From Gimesia algae (GTDB taxonomy: Bacteria > Planctomycetota > Planctomycetia > Planctomycetales > Planctomycetaceae), in NCBI RefSeq assembly GCF_007746795.1, contig NZ_CP036343.1, positions 1 to 64,000 on the forward strand: DNA of 64,000 nt, written 5' to 3'. Below, piece after piece: positions 53,495 to 61,572 of this stretch (the stretch's first letter is position 1; every line of letters starts with the position of its first letter). Made by a program: the position numbers and the translations under genes. The notes beneath the pieces were generated by a model, which had not been told where the DNA came from, made no database searches, and worked only from the letters and a program-made list of their open reading frames with translations.

Positions 53495-55717
53495 TTAATA
53501 GGAATGAGGATCTCGCTTCGGTAACTCTTTTCGATATTCATCCCGATACAGGCCGATCTCATCGAAGGGAATTGCCTGGAAAGAGGCTTTCGCTTTCAGC
53601 AGACGCGGGTCCTGCTGCAATGTCAGCCGTCCGTTGATATCGACAGTCATACCCAGCGGAATCGGTTTGCTTTCGGAACCGCTTAAATTGGTGAAGCCTT
53701 TCAGGTCCTTTGTCATTGCAATGCCTTTTTCTGCACCCGTCGTATTCACGGCGAGATTGTGTTCGATCTCAAACTTGTCGAGCAGCTTCTTCACATTGCC
53801 ATCCATGTGACAGACCTCTTTGCTGCAGTCCACAAACACGTTCCGTCGGATCGGGTTATACAGGGGCTCCCGCGGCGAATGAGCCATGATCTTCGCCAGA
53901 TGCGGATACTCTGTGCTCCAAGGCGGCCGTTTGTAGTTCATCGCTTCCGCTTTTTCTTCGAGATTCCAGCCCGCTGATTTCGGATCATTCCACTGCTTCC
54001 AGGTCATGCCCCGGGAATCGACGTGCAATCCGATCGGACAGTCGATCACCAGGTTATTGAGAATCGGGTTATCGCGGCCGCCTCCGATCATGATGGCCCG
54101 CCCTGTACGATAGAAGACGTTCCCTTCGATCGTGTCGCCGCTATCGCAGTCATCCAGGTAGACTCCCATCGTATTCACATGCTCTGCATCGCCACCCCCG
54201 AGGTTGTGGATGAAATTATGCCGCAGGATGTTTCCCTGGCTGGTCCAGTCGCGACCGGTGTAGAACGCGCCCGAATCGCCGGTCTCCATCACTACGCGAT
54301 AGATCTCATTCCGCTCAAACAGATTCTCATTCCCACCATACAGAACCGCGTTATGCGGGGCATCGTGAATGCAGTTGTTCTGCACAATCTGTCCGCAGCC
54401 ATGCGCGTAAATACCTGGTGCATAAGTCCGCTGAAACAGACCATAGTCGTGAATGTGATTATTGAGGGCCCGGTTTTCCGCCCGCTGCAGTTGTTTCCGA
54501 TCACCGCCCGACAACGAGATGCCCCGCGTCCCCAGGTGATACAGATCACAACTGCGAATCGTATTCTGTGTGCCCGACACCGAGATGCCGCCGCTCGCCA
54601 GGTTCGCCACGACGCAGCCCGCCAGTTCAACGCCCTCGGCATTTTTGAGCGAAACGCCTTCCGAATGACCATATTCAAAGTTCAGATTTTCGAATCGGAT
54701 GTGTTTTGTGCCCCGCACCTGCATCAGAGGTTGTGTTAACGTCGCCAGCACAATCTCAGCGTAGTCCAGCTTTCCCTGCGGGTACAGATACAGCTGCTTG
54801 TTCACACGATCCAGATACCATTCGCCCGGCGAATCCAGTTCTTCCAGCACGTTCAGCGCAAAGAATCGTCGTGCTTTCGCCCCCCAGGTGCCCCCCATGA
54901 TGCCGTAACTGTGTGGCGCCGCCAGCTTGATGATTTTCTGCTGCGGATCGTAGTCGGCGATGCGAATGACTTCGTCACTCCAGTCGTGCGTCCAGTATCC
55001 CAGCAGCCACACACCCTGATCCAGCTTCCAGCGGGCAGGTCGCGGATCATCAAACACGAACGCACCGGGATGCGATTTCTGCTTCGCCGGATCTTTCGCT
55101 TTGGGGTCAGGCAATCCTTTATCAATGACTTTCGTAAACGAGGCCCAGCCCTCATCTGCGGCGTCTGCGTTCGGCCAGCGAGCGAGTGTCATCGGTCGCT
55201 GATTCACATACAGCCAGGGCCCGACGGGTACGCCCCGATAAGAGTTTTTGAACTCCGCAAACGGTTCCTTGATCACCGTCGACAGATCACAGGCCAGGAC
55301 TTTCCTGCGGGCGGCTTCCGGCAACCGTTTCAGAATCGCTGCGTCCGTAACGGGTTGAAACGTATCGGCTCCGAGACTCAATCCCCCCTGAATTCGCACG
55401 CTCCCCGGTTTCGTCGCCCGATAAACCACGGGATTCTCTTTCGTGCCGCTATCATTTTTATCAAACATCAGCGACATGCGCAAAGAATACACGCCCGGCT
55501 CAATATGCACCGTCACCTTGTCTTCCGGTTTTAACTTCCCATCCCGCCGCATGATTCGAATAGTATCGCGGGCTTCCTGAATCGACTGGAAGGGACGTGC
55601 TTTGCTGCCGTTCCCATCAGGCCCATTCCCGTCGACATACAGATTCAGATCCGCGTCCACGGAGCTTGTAAAACTGACAGCTAAAACACAGGTCAAAACG
55701 GTAAAGAAATATTGCAT
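53495..55717 (-). CDS. Exported right-handed parallel beta-helix protein (GH141-like)
   Basis: I start at ATG 55717 (740 residues, MQYFFTVLTCVLAVSF), giving a clean signal peptide. The longer frame to 55882 places 55 unrelated residues ahead of it. LYVDGNGPDGNGSKARPF and AFVFDDPRPARW segments near the front and many parallel beta-helix turns (about 320-600: NTIRSCDLYHLGTRGIS, GNVFYRTGRAIMIGGG, NPILNNLVIDCPIGLHVD) resemble GH141-type fucosidase/xylanase proteins. Catalytic residues cannot be assigned here. A role in polysaccharide breakdown outside the cytoplasm is likely but unproven. Confidence 0.82.
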   Translation of the reverse strand: MQYFFTVLTCVLAVSFTSSVDADLNLYVDGNGPDGNGSKARPFQSIQEARDTIRIMRRDGKLKPEDKVTVHIEPGVYSLRMSLMFDKNDSGTKENPVVYRATKPGSVRIQGGLSLGADTFQPVTDAAILKRLPEAARRKVLACDLSTVIKEPFAEFKNSYRGVPVGPWLYVNQRPMTLARWPNADAADEGWASFTKVIDKGLPDPKAKDPAKQKSHPGAFVFDDPRPARWKLDQGVWLLGYWTHDWSDEVIRIADYDPQQKIIKLAAPHSYGIMGGTWGAKARRFFALNVLEELDSPGEWYLDRVNKQLYLYPQGKLDYAEIVLATLTQPLMQVRGTKHIRFENLNFEYGHSEGVSLKNAEGVELAGCVVANLASGGISVSGTQNTIRSCDLYHLGTRGISLSGGDRKQLQRAENRALNNHIHDYGLFQRTYAPGIYAHGCGQIVQNNCIHDAPHNAVLYGGNENLFERNEIYRVVMETGDSGAFYTGRDWTSQGNILRHNFIHNLGGGDAEHVNTMGVYLDDCDSGDTIEGNVFYRTGRAIMIGGGRDNPILNNLVIDCPIGLHVDSRGMTWKQWNDPKSAGWNLEEKAEAMNYKRPPWSTEYPHLAKIMAHSPREPLYNPIRRNVFVDCSKEVCHMDGNVKKLLDKFEIEHNLAVNTTGAEKGIAMTKDLKGFTNLSGSESKPIPLGMTVDINGRLTLQQDPRLLKAKASFQAIPFDEIGLYRDEYRKELPKRDPHSY

Positions 55718-55885
55718 AATTGTTACTCTAAAAGATATTAAATGCAGCGACTTTGAAACAGCATGCACCTGCTGCACAGTTTCACCATCGACTATATGAG
55801 GCGAACCGGGAGACGTCAAACGACTTACTGTAAACGCAGTTCGCTCCTGTTGACAGAAAACGAAATCCGGATTGCTGGTCATGTC

Positions 55886-56344
55886 TCACATGCGGGACAG
55901 GAGTTCTTCATAGCCGTTGAATTCATTTTTCCAGTCTACATAACTGCCGACGAGGCCGCAGTCCACACAGCGGCAGCCCAGATAGAGCCACCTGACATCC
56001 GCAGACAGGGCATCATCCTCGTTACGGTAGCGATGAATGCCCGCTGTGATCTGGAAGACCTCGGCATAACACATACACATATGCTTTTCGATTTCCGCTT
56101 CATCAGCATAATCCTCGCTGTCGCCCATCATGTGTTCTGTTTTGCATTGAGTGCAGATCCGCAATGCGACACCTTCATTCTGATCAGTCTGAAAGAAAAA
56201 CGAATCATTCCCGCAGGTACAAACGACGTCGACAAAATTGTCAATGGGGTAGCCGTTCAACTCACTGTATCGGGTCATTTCCTGACGAAGATCTGCATGA
56301 TTATCGCCGTACCAGTAACCATCCGGTTTTTGCTGCAATGTCAT
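55886..56344 (-). CDS. Cysteine-rich protein of unknown function
   Basis: Read from ATG 56344 (152 residues, MTLQQKPDGYW) because AGGTGA stands just upstream. A GTG three codons earlier is possible. The protein has several cysteine groups: CTCG (about 42-45), CTQC (about 65-68), CMC (about 90) and CRCVDCG (about 126-132). They look like zinc ribbons without enzymatic motifs. There is no signal peptide. I do not recognise a family. Together with the orphan genes at 20614 and 21109 it is one of the small AT-richer strays in this window. Confidence 0.65.
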   Translation of the reverse strand: MTLQQKPDGYWYGDNHADLRQEMTRYSELNGYPIDNFVDVVCTCGNDSFFFQTDQNEGVALRICTQCKTEHMMGDSEDYADEAEIEKHMCMCYAEVFQITAGIHRYRNEDDALSADVRWLYLGCRCVDCGLVGSYVDWKNEFNGYEELLSRM

Positions 56345-56563
56345 CAGCTTCACCTTTCTGCCGTAGGGTGATCACAAAAAATATCCAAACCCAGACATTT
56401 CAACTCGCCTGTTGACACGCTGGTTCAGTCTGGTAGGATTTTCTTAACTTCCTTTAGTTGTGGATTCAGGAATGCCTCTGTCTTTGAGCGTGAACTGCTT
56501 CAGAGATGACTCCTGCCTGAGACGTCCTGCCAGCATGTGATACTTTAACAAGGAACCCACCTG

Positions 56564-57646
56564 ATGAGAATCTCCCGCGTCTGCCGTTTGCTGCTCTGTT
56601 GTCTGTCTATTGTTCTTACATGGGAAATCAGCAACCCGTCTCATGCCGCAGATCCGCCGCAGCAGGGGACCGCGAAACAGATTGATCTGGGCGACGATGT
56701 TTCTCTGGAAGTCCTGTATATTCCGCCGGGCAAATTCATGATGGGTAGTACACCTGAAGAGAAAGCCTGGGCGACCGGCATTGAAGGGGGGGCAACGCCG
56801 GGTACCGAGCGGGAATCGTATGAAGGCGAAATGCCGCGACCGATGCAGGTCAAAGACGGTTTCTGGATGGGCCGCACCGAAGTCAGCGTGGGGCAGTTCA
56901 AACGTTTCATTGAAGAGAGCGGCTATGTGACCGACGCTGAGCAACCCGACGGCGAGACGCAGGTCTTCGATCCCGAATGGAAGATCACCGCCAAAGCACC
57001 CCCGCATCCCTGGATCTCGATGAAAGGCAAAAGCTGGCGCGATCCGAATTTCGGGTTTCCGCTCAGGGACGTTTATCCCGTGGTCTGCGTGAGCTGGAAT
57101 GACGGCCGCGCGTTCTGTAAATGGCTCACGGAACGCGAACGCAAAGCGGGTCGACTGCCGGACGGACTGGAATACCGTCTGCCCACCGAAGCCGAATGGG
57201 CTTACGCCTGTCGGGGAGGCAGCAAAGAGAGCCACTACTTCTGGTGGGGCAACGATCTCCGCGACGGCGAAGGCCGCCTGAATATTTCCGCCGTCGACTT
57301 TCTGCCCGGCCGCAACAAAATCTGGCCGCTGGCGAATGCTCCCTGGAGTGATGGCTTTGCCTTCGTTTCCCCCGTCGATCAGTACGGCGAAAAAGGCCGC
57401 AACGGTTTCGGACTGGCCGACATGTGTGGCGGCGTCTGGGAAATTGTCCTCGACGATTTCGATCCCAAAGGGGGCCACGAAGAACTGTATGTCGTCGAAC
57501 AGAACCCGCGTCCCGTCTGTCGAGGCGGTAACTACTTCGACGTTCCCGGCAACGCCCGCTGTGCCGTCCGCTTAGGCTTGCAGGGCCCGGCCTACTCCGA
57601 TTCCCGCGACGGCTTTCGCATCTGTTTAGGTGTGCCCCGCAGGTGA
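56564..57646 (+). CDS. Exported FGE/SUMF1-fold protein lacking the catalytic cysteines
   Basis: The 360-residue product has AAGGAA before the ATG and a signal peptide (MRISRVCRLLLCCLSIVL). The formylglycine-generating-enzyme fold follows (PGKFMMGSTPEE, MGRTEVSVGQFKRF, YRLPTEAEWAYACRGG, NGFGLADMCGGVWEI). In true FGE the final motif carries two catalytic cysteines, but here the stretch CRGGNYFDVPGNARCAVR (about 318-335) lacks both at the equivalent places. It is therefore unlikely to activate the sulfatase at 29321. FGE-like folds without these residues often bind sugars, peptides or iron for other chemistry. It ends beside a hairpin shared with the convergent next gene. Confidence 0.85.
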   Translation: MRISRVCRLLLCCLSIVLTWEISNPSHAADPPQQGTAKQIDLGDDVSLEVLYIPPGKFMMGSTPEEKAWATGIEGGATPGTERESYEGEMPRPMQVKDGFWMGRTEVSVGQFKRFIEESGYVTDAEQPDGETQVFDPEWKITAKAPPHPWISMKGKSWRDPNFGFPLRDVYPVVCVSWNDGRAFCKWLTERERKAGRLPDGLEYRLPTEAEWAYACRGGSKESHYFWWGNDLRDGEGRLNISAVDFLPGRNKIWPLANAPWSDGFAFVSPVDQYGEKGRNGFGLADMCGGVWEIVLDDFDPKGGHEELYVVEQNPRPVCRGGNYFDVPGNARCAVRLGLQGPAYSDSRDGFRICLGVPRR

Positions 57647-57660
57647 GAACCGAAATGGCT

Positions 57661-57709
57661 TCACTTTATCATTTTTACACATTGATATCAGGGAGAGATG
57701 ATAAAGTGA
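57661..57709. terminator. Bidirectional hairpin between convergent genes
   Basis: Arms TCACTTTATCAT (57661-57672) and ATGATAAAGTGA (57698-57709) are perfectly complementary with a 25-base loop that itself contains TGATATCA. They lie 14 bases after the FGE-like gene stop and 10 bases before the phosphodiesterase stop on the other strand. T-rich sequence inside the loop fits transcript termination. Confidence 0.65.
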
Positions 57710-57719
57710 GGCATGGGAT

Positions 57720-58220
57720 TCATCTTGCCACCTCCCGCAGTTCCAGTTCATCGGTTGCCAGATCCAGAACTGCGACGGTAAACACCTTCGCCCGGAACAG
57801 TGCCCCCGGATTGATGCGGCGGGTGGCTCCTGCACGAAAATCATGACTCTGATGCGAATGCCCGGTCAGCAGGTAGTCCGGCTCTGCTTCCAGCAGCGGC
57901 TTCAGATCGCGGGTGATGTGACCATGCACGACGGCGATGCGTTTCCCCGCCAGCGTCACTTCGCCTCCCCAGCCCAGACAGTGCGCACCATGCTGGTCCG
58001 CCGCCCGTTCCAGAATACGCACCATGTCAGCATCATGATTCCCCAGCGAAAAATAAAAGGGGAGCACCGCACAGGCCGCAACGATTTCTTCACTCGCCAG
58101 ATCGCCACAGTGAAACAGCGCCTGAGCACCCGCCTCACGCAACAGCGCCACGGCTCGCTCCGTCCGTTCCCGATGATTGTGTGAGTCTGACAGAATTCCG
58201 ATTCGCACAGTTTCTCCCAA
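57720..58220 (-). CDS. YfcE/MJ0936-type metallophosphodiesterase
   Basis: The 166-residue protein has the calcineurin-like phosphoesterase motifs in order: GILSDSHNH (residues 8-16), HCGDLA (about 37-42), GNHDAD (about 60-65), VHGH (about 94-97) and TGHSHQSHD (about 117-125). These give two metal sites. The family hydrolyses phosphodiesters such as bis-pNPP, and the physiological substrate is usually unknown. It starts at ATG 58220 and has no signal peptide. It is convergent with the FGE-like gene and shares a terminator hairpin. Confidence 0.9.
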   Translation of the reverse strand: MGETVRIGILSDSHNHRERTERAVALLREAGAQALFHCGDLASEEIVAACAVLPFYFSLGNHDADMVRILERAADQHGAHCLGWGGEVTLAGKRIAVVHGHITRDLKPLLEAEPDYLLTGHSHQSHDFRAGATRRINPGALFRAKVFTVAVLDLATDELELREVAR

Positions 58221-58398
58221 TTCTAGAGGAATGCCCTGATTTTCATTCTATGTGTGTGGCTTCAGAAAACAATCTGCTCTGCTCATCTTCCGCCGTTCCC
58301 CTACAGACCACCGTCTGTGACACCAACTGCCGGAATCGAGATGGATTTGAAATATTACCTTAAATTGCAGAAATAAAGTAAAATAAACTTTACACTTA

Positions 58399-58414
58399 GT
58401 AATGCCAGCATTAC
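58399..58414 (+). promoter_or_regulatory. Candidate operator upstream of the membrane protein-XRE pair
   Basis: A perfect inverted repeat, GTAATG (58399-58404) and CATTAC (58409-58414), separated by four bases, lies about 55 bases upstream of the membrane protein start. The sequence before it contains GTAAA and TTTAC. It is a plausible site for the HTH protein encoded downstream. Confidence 0.5.
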
Positions 58415-58468
58415 ATTGTATGTGTGGTCAGTGAATGTAAAAGATCTTTTTTCAAAGGAGGCTTTACG

Positions 58469-58864
58469 ATGTCCGCGACGCAAAAACATGCCTGGTTCAA
58501 TATCGCAGTCATTGGGGGGACTTTATTATTGGTTGCCTGCCTGTATCCGTTTCTGGGCTGGTCAGCAAATGGGGCACTGGGACTGGCGGGGTTGCTTGGT
58601 TTGGGTCCTGTATTCTATCGCAAGAGCGCCAGCGAAGTGGTCATGGATGAGCGGGATATCCTGATCCAGCGACGTGCCACGCTACTTGGTTATACCGCGT
58701 TCTGGCTCGTATTTGTTCTGGTCGCCGCTCTACTCTCCCCTCTCGTCTATGGGCAGGAGGGAAACATTCCCGTCATCGTCGTACAGTTGAGCGTCTTCTA
58801 TGCGATGGTGCTATTTGTGGGAGTGTCCTCACTGGCAACTTTGATTCAGAACGCGCGAGGATAA
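58469..58864 (+). CDS. Small multi-helix membrane protein
   Basis: The 131-residue product (start ATG 58469 after AAAGGAGG; frames to 58424 and 58416 lack such a site) has four likely membrane helices: about 9-28, 30-48, 68-90 and 99-122. A short polar linker (SASEVVMDERDILIQRRA) lies between the second and third. This resembles DUF2178-type proteins that accompany XRE-like regulators. Such pairs are common in Gram-positive bacteria and archaea. The regulator gene follows four bases later. Function unknown. Confidence 0.78.
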   Translation: MSATQKHAWFNIAVIGGTLLLVACLYPFLGWSANGALGLAGLLGLGPVFYRKSASEVVMDERDILIQRRATLLGYTAFWLVFVLVAALLSPLVYGQEGNIPVIVVQLSVFYAMVLFVGVSSLATLIQNARG

Positions 58865-58867
58865 CAG

Positions 58868-59095
58868 ATGGCCGCCCGAGAACGTGCCGAGCTTACCAAT
58901 CAGATCCGTCGCTTTCGCTTTGAACACGACGAGATGACACAACAGATGCTGGCAAGTCATGTCGGCGTCACCCGGCAGACGATCATCGCACTCGAATCGG
59001 GAAAGTACTCACCTTCGCTGGCCCTCGCATTACGCATCGCGAAAACATTTGATGTCCCCGTTGAGGAAATATTTCAACTGACTGACGAATCGTAA
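58868..59095 (+). CDS. XRE-family HTH regulator
   Basis: The 75-residue protein is a single Cro/C1-type HTH: LTNQIRRFRFEHD, MTQQMLASHVGVTRQTIIAL (recognition helix near 37-46) and ESGKYSPSLALALRIAKTF, with a short tail VEEIFQLTDES. It matches the short YgzD/YozG-like class paired with membrane proteins. GAGG of the ribosome site lies in the preceding gene. The inverted repeat at 58399-58414 is the likely target and autoregulation is expected. No phage genes are near. Confidence 0.88.
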   Translation: MAARERAELTNQIRRFRFEHDEMTQQMLASHVGVTRQTIIALESGKYSPSLALALRIAKTFDVPVEEIFQLTDES

Positions 59096-59104
59096 CAGCC
59101 GGTC

Positions 59105-60565
59105 TCATTCATTGCGAAATCGCAGCGAATACAGGTCGGCGTCTTTCAGTACAAAACGGACTCGCACCGGTTTCCCCGCCAGTTGGCTCAGATTGCTGTT
59201 GCCTTTCCAGGTCGCCGTGTGTGCCAGTTCGTCGCCGTAAAATTCTTCGCTCTCTTTCAGCGTGAAGCCGGGAATCGGCGTTCCACTTTCATCCAGCAGT
59301 TCGTACTGCACGCTGCCTGCTGCAGAAGTCGCGAGGTTGAGTTCCAGTTCGACCGGCGTATCCCCTTGGGACTTGTCGAAGGTAATCAGCCGCGTTGTCA
59401 TCTCGCCGCCGGTATAGGGGGCGTTGATCGAAACAAAACCGTCCTGCCGCAGGGTGAACCGCCTTAAACGACAGGGGCCGACATAGTAGTTTTCAATCGC
59501 ATACAGCGACAGTTCGGGTACCTCGCCGGGCAGCGGGCTGGGTGTCGTGGTGATGCCCCAGGCGATGTGATTGTTTCGCTGCCACCAGCGTTCCTGGTTC
59601 TGCCCCGGTCGCAGGAAGGCTTCATCCCAGCGTTTCCAGGTGTTCCCGTCGCGGCTCGTCATCAATACGCCATCGCTGACGCCGGGATGATTATTTTTCG
59701 GGTCCGGATGCCAGGCCGCTTTTCGACTGGGAACGAAGCGTTTGGGAAACGCCAGAAACAGATGCGGGGCCCGCGGGTAGGCGATCGTTGCGTTTGTATA
59801 AAGGTGTTGAGGCGGCGAATCTTTGATGTCGATCAGTGTGGGCGGCGTCCATTTGAGAAAATCTTCCGAAGTACACGTCATGATGGCCCGTACTTTGTTC
59901 GTGAATGCGCGATGAAAATCGACGTAGCGGCCGCGATGCTCGTCCCAGAACGCCAGGTTCTGCGAATCGAAGGCACCCTTGGTGATCACCGGTTTGTCGT
60001 GCATCAGCTGCCAGTGAATGCCGTCAGCGGAAGCGAACGCATACAGTCCTCCCTTGCCGCGACCCAGGGCCTTGAACTTTTCGTCGGGTTTGCAGGCCGG
60101 GTTTGTATCCACGAACGGCGAGAAATTATGCGCACCGATGCCCGACCAGACAATGTTATTCTGTTTCGAGCCATTGAATTCAAACAGCCCGAGATCAGGT
60201 TTCGTCCAGTGAATCGCATCATCGCTCTCAGCGTAGCAGACGAATTCGGGATGTCCACTCTTGCGTTGTTCCCAGTCATAATGTGAGCCGCGATAGTACA
60301 TGCGATACTTGTCGCCATCTTTGAGAATCCGCACGTAATAGCTGGTATTGCCTTCCGCGGGCCCATCATAGGTGATCGCAATTTCCTGGGGTTGGGGATG
60401 ATGCAGTTCCTGTCGGGCGTTGTCCAGACTGTGAATCATCCAGTCATCCACAAACAGTTCCCGCCGCGCCCCGATATGTGCGGGCTCTTCCGCAGCCACC
60501 GGCACAGCTGACCACAGCAACACACAGCACAAGACCAGAGACCACAACCTCAAACAACTTCGCAT
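59105..60565 (-). CDS. Exported GH32/43-like five-bladed propeller protein
   Basis: The 486-residue protein is read from ATG 60565 (MRSCLRLWSLVLCCVLLW), directly after GAGGAG. The longer frame to 60676 only adds an unrelated leader. After the signal peptide, IGARRELFVDDWMIHS and repeated blades (YYVRILKDGDKYRMYYRG, FVCYAESDDAIHW, YAFASADGIHWQ, VLMTSRDGNTWKRWDE) fit the five-bladed propeller of the GH43/GH32 clans. Catalytic acids cannot be assigned by eye. A beta-sandwich region (about 390-486) ends the chain. The protein probably acts on or binds glycans outside the cytoplasm. Confidence 0.75.
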   Translation of the reverse strand: MRSCLRLWSLVLCCVLLWSAVPVAAEEPAHIGARRELFVDDWMIHSLDNARQELHHPQPQEIAITYDGPAEGNTSYYVRILKDGDKYRMYYRGSHYDWEQRKSGHPEFVCYAESDDAIHWTKPDLGLFEFNGSKQNNIVWSGIGAHNFSPFVDTNPACKPDEKFKALGRGKGGLYAFASADGIHWQLMHDKPVITKGAFDSQNLAFWDEHRGRYVDFHRAFTNKVRAIMTCTSEDFLKWTPPTLIDIKDSPPQHLYTNATIAYPRAPHLFLAFPKRFVPSRKAAWHPDPKNNHPGVSDGVLMTSRDGNTWKRWDEAFLRPGQNQERWWQRNNHIAWGITTTPSPLPGEVPELSLYAIENYYVGPCRLRRFTLRQDGFVSINAPYTGGEMTTRLITFDKSQGDTPVELELNLATSAAGSVQYELLDESGTPIPGFTLKESEEFYGDELAHTATWKGNSNLSQLAGKPVRVRFVLKDADLYSLRFRNE

Positions 60566-60696
60566 CACAGACTCCTCAAAATAACAGACGGCCAGAAACA
60601 ACGCTTTCATGATGAAACGGTTGCTACCAGTCTGACAGAGCCGGGGTTGGTTTTCAAATGGAATGTGAATATTCAAAGTCCGTTGATCTCAACAGT

Positions 60697-61419
60697 TCAT
60701 AGAGAAGAATATTCCCAGTTCCCACTTATGAGTGGTTTGAGACTCTGCAGCGGTTCTTCAGTCTTAGCGCCGAGCCAAACTGAATAATATGCCAGTCCAT
60801 CATCTTCTCCATTTTCCATCGTACACATAAACCGACCTCCGCCGGCGAAAAGCCTTGTTTCAGTCAACCAGGTCCAGGGTGGTAGTGCGAGCGCAGGAAT
60901 CTGCTGTTTGAAAGCATCGACTTCTGTCTCTGCCAACCAGGCTGTAGCAGCACCGAATTTGGCATGACACAGTATTGCTTCAAATAAACAGGTGAGAATT
61001 AAATGCTCCGAAAGCCGCAAATTTTGTAACAGCCAGGGCTCACTCTCCTCTACCCTCCCGTATACGAGTGGATCCTCACTTTCAAGAGTAGTAGCCCACT
61101 GGTAGGAGTATTGGTTTTCATGATAAAAGAGGAATGGATTCCTGCTCGTGTCTATCACTTGTGGATCAAGTAAAAAATTTTGACCGCTCATGATGTTCTT
61201 ACGCTTGCCGGCCCACAGGAACCATTTTTTCAATGCAGTTGGTATGGTAATGTTACTCAACTGATTTTCTGTAATTCCATCCTCAGATTGGATTTCTCCA
61301 TGCCAGTATTCAACGAGCGTTTTCAATATCTCAAATCGTTCCTCGAATGTGGTTTCATCAGCCAGACGGGCAAGTTGTTTATCCAGTATGTTTGAGTTCG
61401 GATTCATGATGAATTTCAT
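60697..61419 (-). CDS. SMI1/KNR4 (SUKH)-like protein
   Basis: The 240-residue soluble protein (start 61419 or at the second ATG four codons on) has SUKH-like features: ITIPTALKKWFLWAGKRK (about residues 55-72), and FYHENQYSYQWATTL followed by SEDPLVY (about 98-120). The SUKH superfamily is known chiefly as immunity proteins for polymorphic toxins and contact-dependent inhibition. No toxin gene or RHS core lies near, so it is an orphan here, perhaps protecting against neighbours' toxins (inference). Confidence 0.75.
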   Translation of the reverse strand: MKFIMNPNSNILDKQLARLADETTFEERFEILKTLVEYWHGEIQSEDGITENQLSNITIPTALKKWFLWAGKRKNIMSGQNFLLDPQVIDTSRNPFLFYHENQYSYQWATTLESEDPLVYGRVEESEPWLLQNLRLSEHLILTCLFEAILCHAKFGAATAWLAETEVDAFKQQIPALALPPWTWLTETRLFAGGGRFMCTMENGEDDGLAYYSVWLGAKTEEPLQSLKPLISGNWEYSSL

Positions 61420-61447
61420 TCACGTCAAATAATATGAATTACGAAGT

Positions 61448-61572
61448 TTAATTTTGGTCAGAGCAGTTTTCCCAGCTGAAAACATTCCCTTCCGGCAGTT
61501 CTTCCACACCCGAGAGTCGGAGCAGCAAAAGCAGGTGGCCGCGGTGGTGCATGCTATGGCGCTCTGTCAAAT
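61448..61572 (-). pseudogene. Remnant of a DinB-family gene (C-terminal end)
   Basis: On the minus strand the reading to a TAA at 61448-61450 gives LTERHSMHHRGHLLLLLRLS (61512-61571), then GVEELPEGNVFSWENCSDQN. HSMHHRG followed by a hydrophobic LRL is a hallmark of DinB-family C-termini. The upstream part of the gene is absent, its place taken by the FAD monooxygenase, whose stop (61567) lies inside this remnant. This suggests a deletion or insertion that truncated the DinB gene. Confidence 0.65.
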
